A DNA stretch of 43,590 nucleotides from Minisyncoccota bacterium. GTDB taxonomy: Bacteria > Patescibacteriota > Minisyncoccia > Phycocordibacterales > CAIJYI01. A model generated the notes under the pieces. It ran no database searches, was not told the origin of the DNA, and worked only from the letters and a program-made list of their open reading frames with translations. The position numbers were made by a program, and so were the translations under genes. Below, piece by piece: positions 30,757-39,686 of the stretch (position 1 is the first letter of the stretch; each line of letters begins with the position of its first letter). The stretch lies in contig JALNYN010000012.1 of assembly GCA_023229825.1 (NCBI GenBank), positions 1 to 43,590 on the forward strand, given 5' to 3'.

Positions 30757-30821
30757 GAATGGGAAGTGGTTAGTTAAAGACGGTATTACTTCTCTCGCTT
30801 ATTACGCGAATTGGATATCCT

Positions 30822-32936
30822 TTATTGCTTTTTGAAACATTCGCTGATAACCCTGCTTATGTCGTTGATGGAAACAGGTTTAGTGAGATGAAAATCGAAG
30901 CCCGCCTCCTTCGAGAGGGTCTTATCTTTTTCCTGTCCATAACCGGTCAGTGCGACGAGTTTTATCTTTTGCCCGAATCTTTCGCGAAGCTTTCGTGCAA
31001 CATCATATCCTGTCATATCGGGAAGCCCTATGTCTAAAAGCACGACCTCCGGATCGAAATCCATGGCGGTTTGAATAGCGCTTTCGCCGTCATTCGCTAT
31101 TTCTAAGGTATTGCCGAGACGCGTCAGTATTCGGTTCAATGAAACGGCAATATCCTTGTTGTCATCAACGACCAATATTTTTCGTCCGATAACCGCTGAA
31201 TAGTTCTCATTCTCAGGTTTCTTTATCGGCGCCGTAGAGATCATCGGCAAGCGCACAATAAATTCAGATCCTTCTCCGACCCCCGCACTGATCACCCCGA
31301 TCGTTCCTTTGTGCAGTGAAACGATATCTTTAGTGATCTTGAGACCAAGTCCGAGATCTCCTCCCGTTTCTACAAAGGGTTTTGCCGAGCGCGAAAATAG
31401 CTCAAATATTTTTTGAAAATCTTTTGAATGCAGTCCGATGCCGTTATCCTTTACGCGTATTTCAACAAAATGTTCTTTTACTGCAACGGAAAGTCCGATC
31501 TTACCGCCGGAATGAGTATATTTTGCAGCGTTATTAAGGAGATTTGATATCACCTGCTCTATGCGTACCGGGTCTGCGTCGATATACACGGGGGATTCAG
31601 GGGGGTTATAGGTAAAGGCATGTTTTTGTGCCTCGATGAAAGGACGAATCGCTGAAAGAGCATCCTGTATGGGTATGGAAATGTCGATGATCTGTTTTTT
31701 TAACGAGATCTTTCCGTGTATGATCCGAGAAATGTCCAAGAGGTCGTCAAGCAGGCGCGATATGATTTTGGTTTGACGCATAATGACGTTTACCTCATCT
31801 CTCATCTGCGGTTCTGTCGCGGACAGATGACGCGACTCCAATAACTGAGAGTTGAGCATTTCGGCGTTCAAAGAGATCGGCATGAGCGGGTTCCTAAGCT
31901 CGTGCGCCATGACGGCAATAAAATTATTCTTTGCCTTTTCGGCTTCAACTTGCTCGGTAACATCGCTTAAGAGCGTTGCGAATTGGCCTTCTTCGGGGCT
32001 GAAGGCGACAATATCATAATATTTCCCCAGCGCTTTTGAGTATTGAGTAAATCGGATCGGCGTTCTCGAGAGAGCAACATCTCCGTATTTTTTCAAGAAG
32101 GAGGGGTCTTCTTCAGGTAAAACCGAGCTTTGAAATTTATAGAGAATATTTTCACGTTTGAGTCCGGTAATCTTTTCAAAAGCTTCATTTACTTCAAGAA
32201 ATCGAAAATCAACCGGAACCCCCGATTTATCGCAGATAATTTCATACAAAGCAAAACCCTCCGTCATTTGCGCAAAAAGCGAACGATAGCGCTCTTCGCT
32301 TCGGCGGAGTTGTTCCTCATCTCTCTGATGCATTGCCTCCATTCGAAGCGATGATATTCCATTAGAGATGTCGACTACCAGATCGGCGAGCATTTCGATC
32401 TCTTCCCGGTCAAAGGCGTTCGGTTTTGTATCAAAAATAGTGAGAGCCCCGAATACTTTTTTGTTTGAAACGAGGGGGAAGCTGATGGACGACCGATAAC
32501 CGTGTTTCAATGCGTTTTCACGCCACGGCGCGAATTTCGGATCGGTTTCCATATCGGCGCACTGAGTAATTTTTCCGGTTCGTATCGCCGTGCCTGTCGG
32601 TCCTTGTCCTCGGGGGTCATTCTCCGCCCAGGTGATGTCAAGACTTTCCAAATATTTCTCGTCGAATCCGGCGTATGCCATCGGGCGAACGCTTTTATTT
32701 TTATCATTATGGGAATACCCGATCCACACCATCGCGTGTCCGCAATCTTCGGATATCGTCTTGCAAACCGCATTCAAATATTCATATTCGCTGAGCGTTT
32801 TCAGCCGTGCCTGGTTGGTTTTGTTGTGGGCGGTTAAAATACGATTTAATTTTTTGAGCCGTTCCTCGGTCCCGTTGAGCGAGTTTTCGCTTTTTTTCGG
32901 ATCAAGATCGTCTTTTTGTTTGCCGGTTTTGGTCAT
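30822..32936 (-). CDS. Hybrid histidine kinase (GAF-PAS-HisKA-HATPase-REC)
   Basis: 704 aa, soluble. Coiled coil (residues about 20-50), GAF domain (about 55-200), PAS (about 215-330), HisKA with H345 (VMAHELRNPLMP), HATPase with N-box NLLNNAAKY, G1 VKDNGIGL and G2 GGDLGLGL, then a C-terminal receiver (about 585-703) with phospho-acceptor D635 (VVLLDIGLPDMTG) and LTKPV. Such hybrids usually pass phosphate on through an Hpt or DHp protein; the peptide at 30122 is a candidate. The promoter (TTGACA/TAAGAT, 17 bp) is on the minus strand at 32989-32961, divergent from the ECF sigma gene with an operator-like region between. No ribosome site is clear. Confidence 0.93.
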   Translation of the reverse strand: MTKTGKQKDDLDPKKSENSLNGTEERLKKLNRILTAHNKTNQARLKTLSEYEYLNAVCKTISEDCGHAMVWIGYSHNDKNKSVRPMAYAGFDEKYLESLDITWAENDPRGQGPTGTAIRTGKITQCADMETDPKFAPWRENALKHGYRSSISFPLVSNKKVFGALTIFDTKPNAFDREEIEMLADLVVDISNGISSLRMEAMHQRDEEQLRRSEERYRSLFAQMTEGFALYEIICDKSGVPVDFRFLEVNEAFEKITGLKRENILYKFQSSVLPEEDPSFLKKYGDVALSRTPIRFTQYSKALGKYYDIVAFSPEEGQFATLLSDVTEQVEAEKAKNNFIAVMAHELRNPLMPISLNAEMLNSQLLESRHLSATEPQMRDEVNVIMRQTKIISRLLDDLLDISRIIHGKISLKKQIIDISIPIQDALSAIRPFIEAQKHAFTYNPPESPVYIDADPVRIEQVISNLLNNAAKYTHSGGKIGLSVAVKEHFVEIRVKDNGIGLHSKDFQKIFELFSRSAKPFVETGGDLGLGLKITKDIVSLHKGTIGVISAGVGEGSEFIVRLPMISTAPIKKPENENYSAVIGRKILVVDDNKDIAVSLNRILTRLGNTLEIANDGESAIQTAMDFDPEVVLLDIGLPDMTGYDVARKLRERFGQKIKLVALTGYGQEKDKTLSKEAGFDFHLTKPVSINDISRVISECFKKQ

Positions 32937-32960
32937 AAGGTTGTTATTGATAGATTGATT

Positions 32961-32989
32961 ATCTTAGCACTAAAAAACATGTTTGTCAA
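32961..32989 (-). promoter_or_regulatory. Promoter of the hybrid kinase gene
   Basis: On the minus strand TTGACA (32989-32984) and TAAGAT (32966-32961) with a 17-bp spacer. The start codon is 24 bases after the -10. Confidence 0.75.
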
Positions 32990-33002
32990 CTCTATCGTGA
33001 GG

Positions 33003-33043
33003 ATGCAATGAAGGGTAACTTCATTGCATGAAGTTCGTATGAA
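33003..33043. promoter_or_regulatory. Operator-like inverted and direct repeats between kinase and sigma genes
   Basis: ATGCAATGAAG (33003-33013) and CTTCATTGCAT (33019-33029) are perfect inverted arms with a 5-base spacer. Overlapping them, AACTTCAT/ATGAAGTT form a second inverted repeat (33017-33035). ATGAA at 33028 and 33039 are 11 bp apart, which is the TTCAT direct repeat read on the minus strand, facing the hybrid kinase promoter. Confidence 0.7.
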
Positions 33044-33101
33044 AACTTTAATTCCGGGAAACTCATTTAAAATTAATGCTGTTTTGGTCTAACGAACTCA
33101 T

Positions 33102-33791
33102 ATGAAAACATCTGAACGCCTGAGTGATGATCCCCGAGGGGGAGGTGCGGATCTGTACGCGAATACGTGCGGCGTTATGGACGGCGGGAATATAGAGTTA
33201 ACAGACGGCGAACTTGTCTTGCTTTCACTGGCGGATCGCGAAAATTTCGGTGCATTGATCGATCGGTACGAGAGGCCTCTCGCGAGATATGTTGTGCGCC
33301 TTATGCCGTCCATGCGCGATTCGGTCGAAGATATTCTGCAAGAAGTGTTTCTAAAAATATATTTGCATCTGAAAGATTTCGACCAGAAGCAGAAATTTTC
33401 GTCTTGGATATATCGGATAACGCACAATCATCTCGTCAGCCGGCTGCGCATGCAGAAGTCGCGTCCGAAAACCGTATCTCTTGATAATGGAAAAGCGGGT
33501 GCATTCGATAGATATCTTGCCGACAACAATGCTGAAGCGAGAGATGCTGAATACGTCAAAGAAGAGGTCGACACTATCATCCGCTCGCTCGAGGATAAAT
33601 ATCGCGAAATACTCACGCTGTGGTTTATCGAGGAAAAGCGGTATGAAGAAATATCAAAAAAGCTCGGCAAGCCGGTGGGAACGGTCGGCGTCCTCATTCG
33701 GCGCGCGAAGAAGAAGTTCGTAGAACAATATGAGTTCGAACGGGATCTTCGGGAGAGGAAATTGAGCCTTCATCATTCCGACGAAAAATAG
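33102..33791 (+). CDS. ECF-type RNA polymerase sigma factor
   Basis: 229 aa. Region 2 is in residues about 45-115 (NFGALIDRYERPLARYVVRL, DSVEDILQEVFLKIYLHL, KFSSWIYRITHNHLVSRLR); region 4 is about 160-215 (IRSLEDKYREILTLWFIEEK, YEEISKKLGKPVGTVGVLIRRAKK). There are no regions 1 or 3, as in ECF factors. The first ~25 residues are polar and poorly conserved, so the start could instead be at 33177. No zinc anti-sigma gene is adjacent; a YggT-like membrane gene follows. ECF factors redirect polymerase to envelope or stress genes and often control themselves. It shares the 33003-33043 control region with the hybrid kinase. Confidence 0.92.
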   Translation: MKTSERLSDDPRGGGADLYANTCGVMDGGNIELTDGELVLLSLADRENFGALIDRYERPLARYVVRLMPSMRDSVEDILQEVFLKIYLHLKDFDQKQKFSSWIYRITHNHLVSRLRMQKSRPKTVSLDNGKAGAFDRYLADNNAEARDAEYVKEEVDTIIRSLEDKYREILTLWFIEEKRYEEISKKLGKPVGTVGVLIRRAKKKFVEQYEFERDLRERKLSLHHSDEK

Positions 33792-33829
33792 TTCATCAGA
33801 AATTAATCTTATGATGTTCCGATAGGTGT

Positions 33830-34171
33830 ATGAGAAGATTTGAATCCGAAAACGATACGCTCGCGATCCGAGGCGCAAAGATCACGTCGGCCATTCTTAC
33901 GGCGATCGAGGCTTTGTTAGCCGTTCGTTTTTTTCTGAAGCTCGCCGGGGCCAATGAGAATACCGTTTTTTCTTCCCTGATCTACAACCTTACCTCGGTA
34001 TTGTCGGATCCGTTTCTTGAAATTTTTCCTCCGACGCCCATCATGGGCGGCGCCGTGATCGAGTGGTCGGCAATTTTTGCCATGGCGCTTTACTGGGTAT
34101 TTGCTTCGGCGTTCGCCAGAATGTTTCTCGATCAAAGAAAGGAGGAAAGAAGACAGTCGGTATTGGAATAG
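33830..34171 (+). CDS. YggT-family membrane protein
   Basis: 113 aa. Two membrane segments (residues about 17-38, ITSAILTAIEALLAVRFFLK, and about 75-97, VIEWSAIFAMALYWVFASAF), with the family-typical RFFLKLAGANENTVFSSLIYNLTSVLSDPFLEIFPP between. YggT proteins are small inner-membrane proteins linked loosely to cell division, osmotic response and plastid YlmG. It follows the sigma gene by 38 bases on the same strand and may be co-transcribed. The tail is short and charged. The assignment rests on the central segment, which is the most conserved part of the family. Confidence 0.8.
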   Translation: MRRFESENDTLAIRGAKITSAILTAIEALLAVRFFLKLAGANENTVFSSLIYNLTSVLSDPFLEIFPPTPIMGGAVIEWSAIFAMALYWVFASAFARMFLDQRKEERRQSVLE

Positions 34172-34275
34172 CCGCCAGAAAAAAGTAAAAAGTTAAAAGA
34201 AAAAAGAGCGCCGCGGTTTGTCGACTTTTATTTTACCTTTTGACTTTTAACTTTTAACTTTTGACTTTATACATC

Positions 34276-34410
34276 ATGAACCCAAAAGATCTTCCATCTG
34301 AAAAACAGCTCGAAGCCGTGATCCGACGCTTGTCGTTCGGAGCGGATCGGGAACGAGCGGCTGCTGAGCGTCGGAAGAAGCGGCGCCCGGGTAAAGCGAA
34401 CGGACAGTGA
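34276..34410 (+). CDS. Possible 44-aa basic peptide
   Basis: ATG at 34276, TGA at 34408-34410. MNPKDLPSEKQLEAVIRRLS opens it, followed by an Arg/Ala/Lys-rich helix (DRERAAAERRKKRRPGK). The GC content is higher than that of the flanking AT-rich repeat (TTTTGACTTTTAACTTTTAA, 34237-34268), and a terminator-like hairpin follows at 34461-34484. No convincing ribosome site is visible, so expression is uncertain. Confidence 0.4.
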   Translation: MNPKDLPSEKQLEAVIRRLSFGADRERAAAERRKKRRPGKANGQ

Positions 34411-34460
34411 GCCGCTCAATGATGCGGCAAAGCAGTTTGATCGAAAAAACATGATGGTAA

Positions 34461-34484
34461 AAAAGCACCACGCGGTGCCTTTTT
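34461..34484 (+). terminator. Terminator
   Basis: AAAAGCACC pairs with GGTGCCTTTT-type sequence around ACGC, followed by TTTT. Confidence 0.65.
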
Positions 34485-34540
34485 ACGATATGCTTTTTAC
34501 GATCTAAATGTAAAAAATATCCTCATTTTTATCGACAAAA

Positions 34541-34590
34541 ATCACCCTGCTGTAAATTCTAGCATATGCTAGAATTTACAGCAGGGTGAT
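34541..34590. repeat. 50-bp perfect palindrome, copy 2
   Basis: Two 25-base arms without mismatch or loop. The inner 38 bp is identical to copy 1. The outer 6 bp on each side (ATCACC and GGTGAT) differ from copy 1 but are still complementary to each other. It lies in the 332-base gene-poor region before the kinase at 34742. Confidence 0.9.
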
Positions 34591-34704
34591 GCTGGGCACA
34601 ATAATAGAAACATCCTTTTGTGTGAGGAATACGATAGGAAATAAAGGCGAGCTTGGAAAGCAATTCTTTTTAAATATCATCTGAGTTTTGTTTTTCGGAA
34701 CGTA

Positions 34705-34733
34705 TTGACGAATTAATATATATTATGTACGAT
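34705..34733 (+). promoter_or_regulatory. Promoter of the HAMP-PAS kinase, near-leaderless
   Basis: TTGACG 34705-34710 and TACGAT 34728-34733, 17-bp spacer. The ATG is 8 bases after the -10. Confidence 0.6.
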
Positions 34734-34741
34734 GTCAAACA

Positions 34742-36532
34742 ATGACGCTAAAGAATAAATTCAATCTCAGTTCTGTCATGTCGATCGGTTTGGTCGTCAT
34801 GCTTGTTTTAGTGCTTATGAAAAGCACCGCTGAATTAGCCGAACAAAACGAACAGAGGTCGCGATCAAGGCAAGTGCTGCAAAACGTTTCTGAGCTTGAT
34901 ATCGTCATGTATCAATATGCGGATCATCCGACCCCCGCCGGCAGAGCGGAATGGAAAAAAAAATATGACGAACTCGGCAAGGTCTTGGAGCTCCTTCGTA
35001 AAGATAAAGATGAGAATGAAAACAGGATCATTGGTAGTTTGGCAAGCAACTACCGGATAACCGGCGCATTGTTTGCGAATCTTGCCGACTTCGATAAATT
35101 GCCGGAGGATCAGTTCATCCGTTCTCAAGAAATGGTACGTGATGCCTCGCTTTTGGCTGAAGAAAATGTAAGCGATATGCTCTCAAGCGTTTACTTGGGT
35201 GTTTACTTGGCGCTGCTCATCGGCGTTCTCCTTTTGTTGAACAGTACTATCGCCACGTCTTCCGTCTTTCAGATCATTACGAGATCCCTTCGATCGTTTC
35301 GTTTTGGGATGGAAGAGGTTGGACGGGGAAATTTCCACTACGTAATGGATATCAAAAATAATGATGAACTCGGGCAAGCGGCGGCAGGTTTCAATGAAAT
35401 GACGAAACATCTTCTCGCGATCACCGCTTCAAAATCGGAATTGGAAAAAGAGGTGGTCGAACGCAAGCATGCCGAGGAAGAACTGCGCAAGCTGACGAGT
35501 GCGGTCGAACAAAGTCCTGCATCGATCGTTATCACGGACACGATGGGAAATATAGAATATGTTAATCCCGGTTTTGTGAAGACGACCGGCTACTCGTTCG
35601 AGGAAGCGAAAGGCGAGAATCCTCGAATTCTGAAGTCTGGACACTTCAAACGGGAGCAGTACGAAGATATGTGGAATACGATCATCGCCGGAGGAGAATG
35701 GAAGGGTGAATTTCATAATAGAAAAAAGAACGGCGACATGTATTGGGAGAGTGCTGTTATTTCTCCGGTAAAGAATAGCAAAGGCATCATTACGAATTTT
35801 ATCGCCGTAAAAGAAGATATCACCGAGCGAAAACAGGCCGAGGAACGATTGAAAAATTTCATATCGATCCTATCGCACGAAATACGCAATCCGCTCGCGC
35901 CGATCTTGACTGAGGTTGAGCTCTTGAAAATGCGCGGCGGTTCCGATCTGGAGCTCAAAGAATCGATCGCTATCATTGAACGTCAGGTGAATACCATGGC
36001 GAGACTTTTGAAAGATCTATTGGATGTTTCTCGCATTGAAAGGGGTAAGATCAAACTCAGCATGAGCGAAGTGAATGTTTCGGAAATGATACAAAACGCG
36101 ATGGAAACGGCGAACCCCCTCATTGTGGGTTCAAAACAGCACGTGAGCTTTTCGGAGCCGGAAGAGCCGATAATTATTTGGTCCGATCCTCTCAGGATCG
36201 AACAGATCATAACCAACCTCCTGAACAATGCCTCGAAGTATTCGAACGAATATGGGAACATAGAAATATCTCTCCAGAAAACAACCGAGCACGCCATGAT
36301 CAAAATTAAAGACGATGGGATCGGAATTCCTCAAGAAACGCTTGAAAGCATATTCGAGATCTTTGCGCAGAATGAAACTATGGGACGCATCAAGGGAGGC
36401 CTCGGCGTTGGTTTGCATTTGTCTCGCGAATTTGCGCGCATACTTGGCGGCAGTATTTCCGTAAAAAGCGAAGGAAAAGGGAAGGGAAGCGAGTTTACTC
36501 TTAGAGTCCCCTTAACCAGATCTGAAGCATGA
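34742..36532 (+). CDS. Membrane histidine kinase (TM-HAMP-PAS-HisKA-HATPase)
   Basis: 596 aa. Helix 1 about residues 10-28 and helix 2 about 152-175 flank a ~120-aa helical extracytoplasmic sensor of the four-helix-bundle kind. HAMP (about 176-230) and a coiled coil follow, then PAS/PAC (about 248-370, ITDTMGNIEYVNPGFVKTTG), HisKA with H379 (ILSHEIRNPLAP) and HATPase (N-box NLLNNASKY, G1 KDDGIGI, G2 GGLGVGL). The catalytic part is closely similar to that of the next gene, so the two are duplicates with different sensors. It has no receiver domain and is the type that would phosphorylate a separate regulator. No ribosome site; the mRNA is predicted to be nearly leaderless. Confidence 0.93.
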   Translation: MTLKNKFNLSSVMSIGLVVMLVLVLMKSTAELAEQNEQRSRSRQVLQNVSELDIVMYQYADHPTPAGRAEWKKKYDELGKVLELLRKDKDENENRIIGSLASNYRITGALFANLADFDKLPEDQFIRSQEMVRDASLLAEENVSDMLSSVYLGVYLALLIGVLLLLNSTIATSSVFQIITRSLRSFRFGMEEVGRGNFHYVMDIKNNDELGQAAAGFNEMTKHLLAITASKSELEKEVVERKHAEEELRKLTSAVEQSPASIVITDTMGNIEYVNPGFVKTTGYSFEEAKGENPRILKSGHFKREQYEDMWNTIIAGGEWKGEFHNRKKNGDMYWESAVISPVKNSKGIITNFIAVKEDITERKQAEERLKNFISILSHEIRNPLAPILTEVELLKMRGGSDLELKESIAIIERQVNTMARLLKDLLDVSRIERGKIKLSMSEVNVSEMIQNAMETANPLIVGSKQHVSFSEPEEPIIIWSDPLRIEQIITNLLNNASKYSNEYGNIEISLQKTTEHAMIKIKDDGIGIPQETLESIFEIFAQNETMGRIKGGLGVGLHLSREFARILGGSISVKSEGKGKGSEFTLRVPLTRSEA

Positions 36533-36586
36533 ATTAAATACAAAGTATCAAGTTTTCCACACCACAATAGTGACAAAAGAGCAATC

Positions 36587-36618
36587 TTCATGTAAACTTC
36601 ATGAAGTAGTGATAGTAT
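36587..36618 (+). promoter_or_regulatory. TTCAT direct-repeat box upstream of the 7TM kinase
   Basis: TTCAT at 36587 and 36598 (11 bp), the second within the palindrome ACTTCATGAAGT. A possible -10, TAGTAT, lies at 36613-36618, 15 bases after the second repeat, close to the spacing at the GlsB genes. Confidence 0.6.
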
Positions 36619-36666
36619 TTCTACCTTAGCTTTCTATTGAGAAGATGCACTCTTAAATTCTTCAGA

Positions 36667-36703
36667 ATCCCTCTTCCCCACCCCAGTAAGAGGGATCCTT
36701 TTT
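36667..36703 (+). terminator. Intrinsic terminator or attenuator in the 7TM kinase leader
   Basis: ATCCCTCTT (36667-36675) pairs with AAGAGGGAT (36688-36696), followed by CCTTTTTAT. It separates the TTCAT-box promoter from the gene at 36725. A second -10 (TATAAT 36705-36710) lies directly after it, 14 bases before the ATG. Confidence 0.65.
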
Positions 36704-36724
36704 ATATAATACAAATATATATAT

Positions 36725-39598
36725 ATGACATATATATCATATTTTGTGCTGTTGTTAATGGCGGGGTTGGTATTTTTGGGACTCGCTAATTACGCATGGG
36801 TGCGGCGTCATCACGCGGGTATGGGCGCCTTTGCCGTGGCGCTTTTTCTTTTTTCAGCTTGGCCTCTGGTGCAAGCCGTGGACGTGCTGACTTCCGATCT
36901 TTCTCTGAAAATTTTTCTGATGAAGATCGGCGTCGATACGACCGTTTTTGGCGCGCTGGCGCTGGTGGTGATGAGCGCCGATTGTACCGGCAATAAAAGA
37001 TGGAAAAGGCGGGAAGTGATCATGGCTTTGTCGGTCATTCCGATCATTGAAATGATCCTGAATTGGTTTAGCCCTAATGCTCTGTTTCGATACGGTTTTT
37101 TTGTCGACCTCCGCGGTCCTTTTCCCATTCTGCAATGGACGAACGGTTACCTGTTTCCATATTTTTTGTTCTATGCCTATGTGCTTTTTTTGATCCCTTT
37201 CTATCTGTTTTTTCGCCGCCGACGCGAGTTGTCGATCTTGACGACGAGCCAGTTCATGACCATATTCATAGCGCTTCTTTTTCCTCTCGTCGGCAGTATG
37301 CTTTTTCATTTCAATATCACTCCCATTCGTGGATTCAATATTACGCCCCTCTTATCGCTTGTTACCGGTTCAACCCTTGCCGCGATGATCTTTTTCCGCG
37401 GAATATTCGACGCGGTTCCTTTGCCGCGAGAGCGGATAATCTCTCTTATGAAAGATGGCGTGACCGTACTCGACCCGTCCGGGCGCATCATCGATATGAA
37501 TTTGTCTGCGCAGGGAATGATGGAAGTGTCGGAGCTGGCGGTGGTCGGAAGACCGGCGAAAGAAGTATTTGCCAAATGGTGTAATGACCTGCATGATTTT
37601 TTTGATCAGGAGGAAGGCCGTACGGAAATTTGCATTGATAATACTCCGCCGAGGTATTTCGATCTTTCACTTGAACCCGTGTGCGACAAAGACGGAAACA
37701 TAACGAACCGCTTGCTTATCATGCACGATGTGACGAAGCGGAACATGGTTGAAACGGCGCTTCTGAAAAGCGAAGAGAGATACAGAAATTTGTTCTCGAT
37801 GATGAAGGAAGGATTTTGCATCGTTGAAATGATCTTTGATACTGACAATAAACCTGTCGATGTTCGTTTTTTGGAAACGAACAATGCGTTTGATGTGCAA
37901 ACCGGACTGCATGATGTGCAAGGCAAGCGAATGAAGGAAATAGCTCCAAACGCAGAGGAATATTGGTTTCAGAAACTCGGTAAGATCGCGCTTCAGGGCG
38001 AACCAGTTCGATTTGTTTATGAAGTGAGAGAGCTCGGACGATGGTTTGATGCATACGCTTATTCTGTCGGGGCGCCGGAACGCCGGCAGATAGCGATAGT
38101 TTTTAATGATATCAGCGTGCGAAAGCACAGCGAAGCAACATTGGTTCGAAAAGAACTGGAACTCCATGAGGCGGAACGCGTCGCTCATCTTGGGAGCTGG
38201 TACTGGGACGCAAAAACGCGCGTCCTGGAAGGGACGGATGAATTTTGGGATCTGTACGGCATACCCGCGAACTTGGAGCCAAAACCGACATTTCTTGAGA
38301 TGAAAGGAAAGTATTATCCGGTCTCCGATTGGAAAAAGCTCCGCGATGCGGTTGTGAAAACTTTAAAAACCGGCGTCGGTTACGAGCTTGACCTTCATGC
38401 TTTTCGAAACGGAAAACCGATCTGGGTCGCCACGCGCATTGAGGTGGTAAAAAATGAAACCGGCGAGATCATCGGTTTGCGCGGCATAGACCAAGACATT
38501 ACCGAGAGGAAAGGCATGGAAGAAGCGCTCCGAGAAAGCAGGGAACGCTATCGAAGTCTGGTGAAATATGCCCCGACGGCGATCTTTGAAATGGAAATAG
38601 GCGGGGCGAAATTTTTAAACGTAAATGATGCCACGTGCAATATCCTCAAATATTCAAAAGAGGAATTGCTCCAAAAAATAAAGCCTATCGACCTTATGTC
38701 TTCGGAAGAACAGGTAGTCTTTAAAGATAGAATGAAAAAAAAGCTCAATGGAGAGCTGGAGAACGAGCAATCTGAATATCGCGTGAGAAGAAAAGACGGG
38801 GAATGGATCAACGTATCGATCAATATGGGAGAGATCACAAAAACAAAAAACGGTATCAGCATCGTCGTCATCGGGCATGATATTACCGATCTGCGCAAAG
38901 CGGAAGTGAGTCTCAGAAATTTTATTTCCGTCCTCTCTCATGAAATGCGGAATCCGTTATCACCCATCCTTACGGAGATCGAACTTCTGAAAATGCGGAA
39001 TAACGATGCCGATCCGGAACTCAAAGAGGCGCTCGACGTTATTGGACGTCAAGCCGAGGCGATGGCGGGATTGCTCAAAGACCTGCTGGATGTTTCGCGT
39101 TTGGAAAGAGGAAAGATCGAACTTGATAAACGCAAAGCGGATCTGGTCCCGATAATAGAAAATGCCGTGGAAACCTCCAAGCCGATGATGTCGCGCGCCT
39201 TTCAAAAGGTCGCCCTTTCGTTGCCGGACGAAGGGATCACCATGTCTCTTGTCGATCCTTTGAGAGTGGGGCAGATCATAACGAATCTGCTCAGCAATGC
39301 ATCCAAATATTCGAACGAGAACGGTGTTATTGAAGTGAGTTTAGTAAGACAGAATAAAAACGCCGTTATTAAAATTACCGATCATGGCCGCGGAATTTCT
39401 CCGGAATCACTCGACAGTATTTTTGGACTTTTTGCGCAAAACGAAAAAGGCTGCCGCGTAAAAGGCGGACTTGGCGTCGGACTGTTCCTCTCCAGAGAGT
39501 TGGCGCGGCTCCACGGAGGAACACTCTCTGCAAAAAGCGAAGGACTCGGAAAAGGCAGCGAATTCACGCTCACGCTCCCGATCGATCATAAAGACTGA
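36725..39598 (+). CDS. Multi-PAS histidine kinase with N-terminal 7TM region
   Basis: 957 aa. About seven membrane helices in residues 1-235 resemble the histidine-kinase N-terminal 7TM region (HisK_N). Four PAS-type domains follow (about 240-340, 345-475, 480-600, 605-720), then HisKA with H739 (VLSHEMRNPLSP) and HATPase (NLLSNASKY, ITDHGRGI, GGLGVGL). The kinase core is about 60% identical by eye to that of the 34742 gene. Different PAS domains suggest several cytoplasmic inputs. No ribosome site is seen; AT-only sequence precedes the ATG. Its leader carries the TTCAT box and a terminator, so it is probably under response-regulator and attenuation control. Confidence 0.93.
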   Translation: MTYISYFVLLLMAGLVFLGLANYAWVRRHHAGMGAFAVALFLFSAWPLVQAVDVLTSDLSLKIFLMKIGVDTTVFGALALVVMSADCTGNKRWKRREVIMALSVIPIIEMILNWFSPNALFRYGFFVDLRGPFPILQWTNGYLFPYFLFYAYVLFLIPFYLFFRRRRELSILTTSQFMTIFIALLFPLVGSMLFHFNITPIRGFNITPLLSLVTGSTLAAMIFFRGIFDAVPLPRERIISLMKDGVTVLDPSGRIIDMNLSAQGMMEVSELAVVGRPAKEVFAKWCNDLHDFFDQEEGRTEICIDNTPPRYFDLSLEPVCDKDGNITNRLLIMHDVTKRNMVETALLKSEERYRNLFSMMKEGFCIVEMIFDTDNKPVDVRFLETNNAFDVQTGLHDVQGKRMKEIAPNAEEYWFQKLGKIALQGEPVRFVYEVRELGRWFDAYAYSVGAPERRQIAIVFNDISVRKHSEATLVRKELELHEAERVAHLGSWYWDAKTRVLEGTDEFWDLYGIPANLEPKPTFLEMKGKYYPVSDWKKLRDAVVKTLKTGVGYELDLHAFRNGKPIWVATRIEVVKNETGEIIGLRGIDQDITERKGMEEALRESRERYRSLVKYAPTAIFEMEIGGAKFLNVNDATCNILKYSKEELLQKIKPIDLMSSEEQVVFKDRMKKKLNGELENEQSEYRVRRKDGEWINVSINMGEITKTKNGISIVVIGHDITDLRKAEVSLRNFISVLSHEMRNPLSPILTEIELLKMRNNDADPELKEALDVIGRQAEAMAGLLKDLLDVSRLERGKIELDKRKADLVPIIENAVETSKPMMSRAFQKVALSLPDEGITMSLVDPLRVGQIITNLLSNASKYSNENGVIEVSLVRQNKNAVIKITDHGRGISPESLDSIFGLFAQNEKGCRVKGGLGVGLFLSRELARLHGGTLSAKSEGLGKGSEFTLTLPIDHKD

Positions 39599-39635
39599 GC
39601 CGTGCAGCTGAAAGCTTTTACCAAGCACGCTCCTT

Positions 39636-39663
39636 TTGACGGATGCGTAATTCATGGTAACTT
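39636..39663 (+). promoter_or_regulatory. Possible promoter of msrB
   Basis: TTGACG 39636-39641 and TAACTT 39658-39663, 16-bp spacer. It favours a start downstream of 39670 for the gene. Confidence 0.4.
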
Positions 39664-39686
39664 TACCGTCAATGCGATATCAAGTT

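Noticed and set aside
33056..33091. GGGAAACT and GGTCTAA upstream of the sigma gene, like an ECF autoregulatory promoter
   Set aside because: The spacing between the two elements is about 24 bases; ECF promoters need about 16-17.
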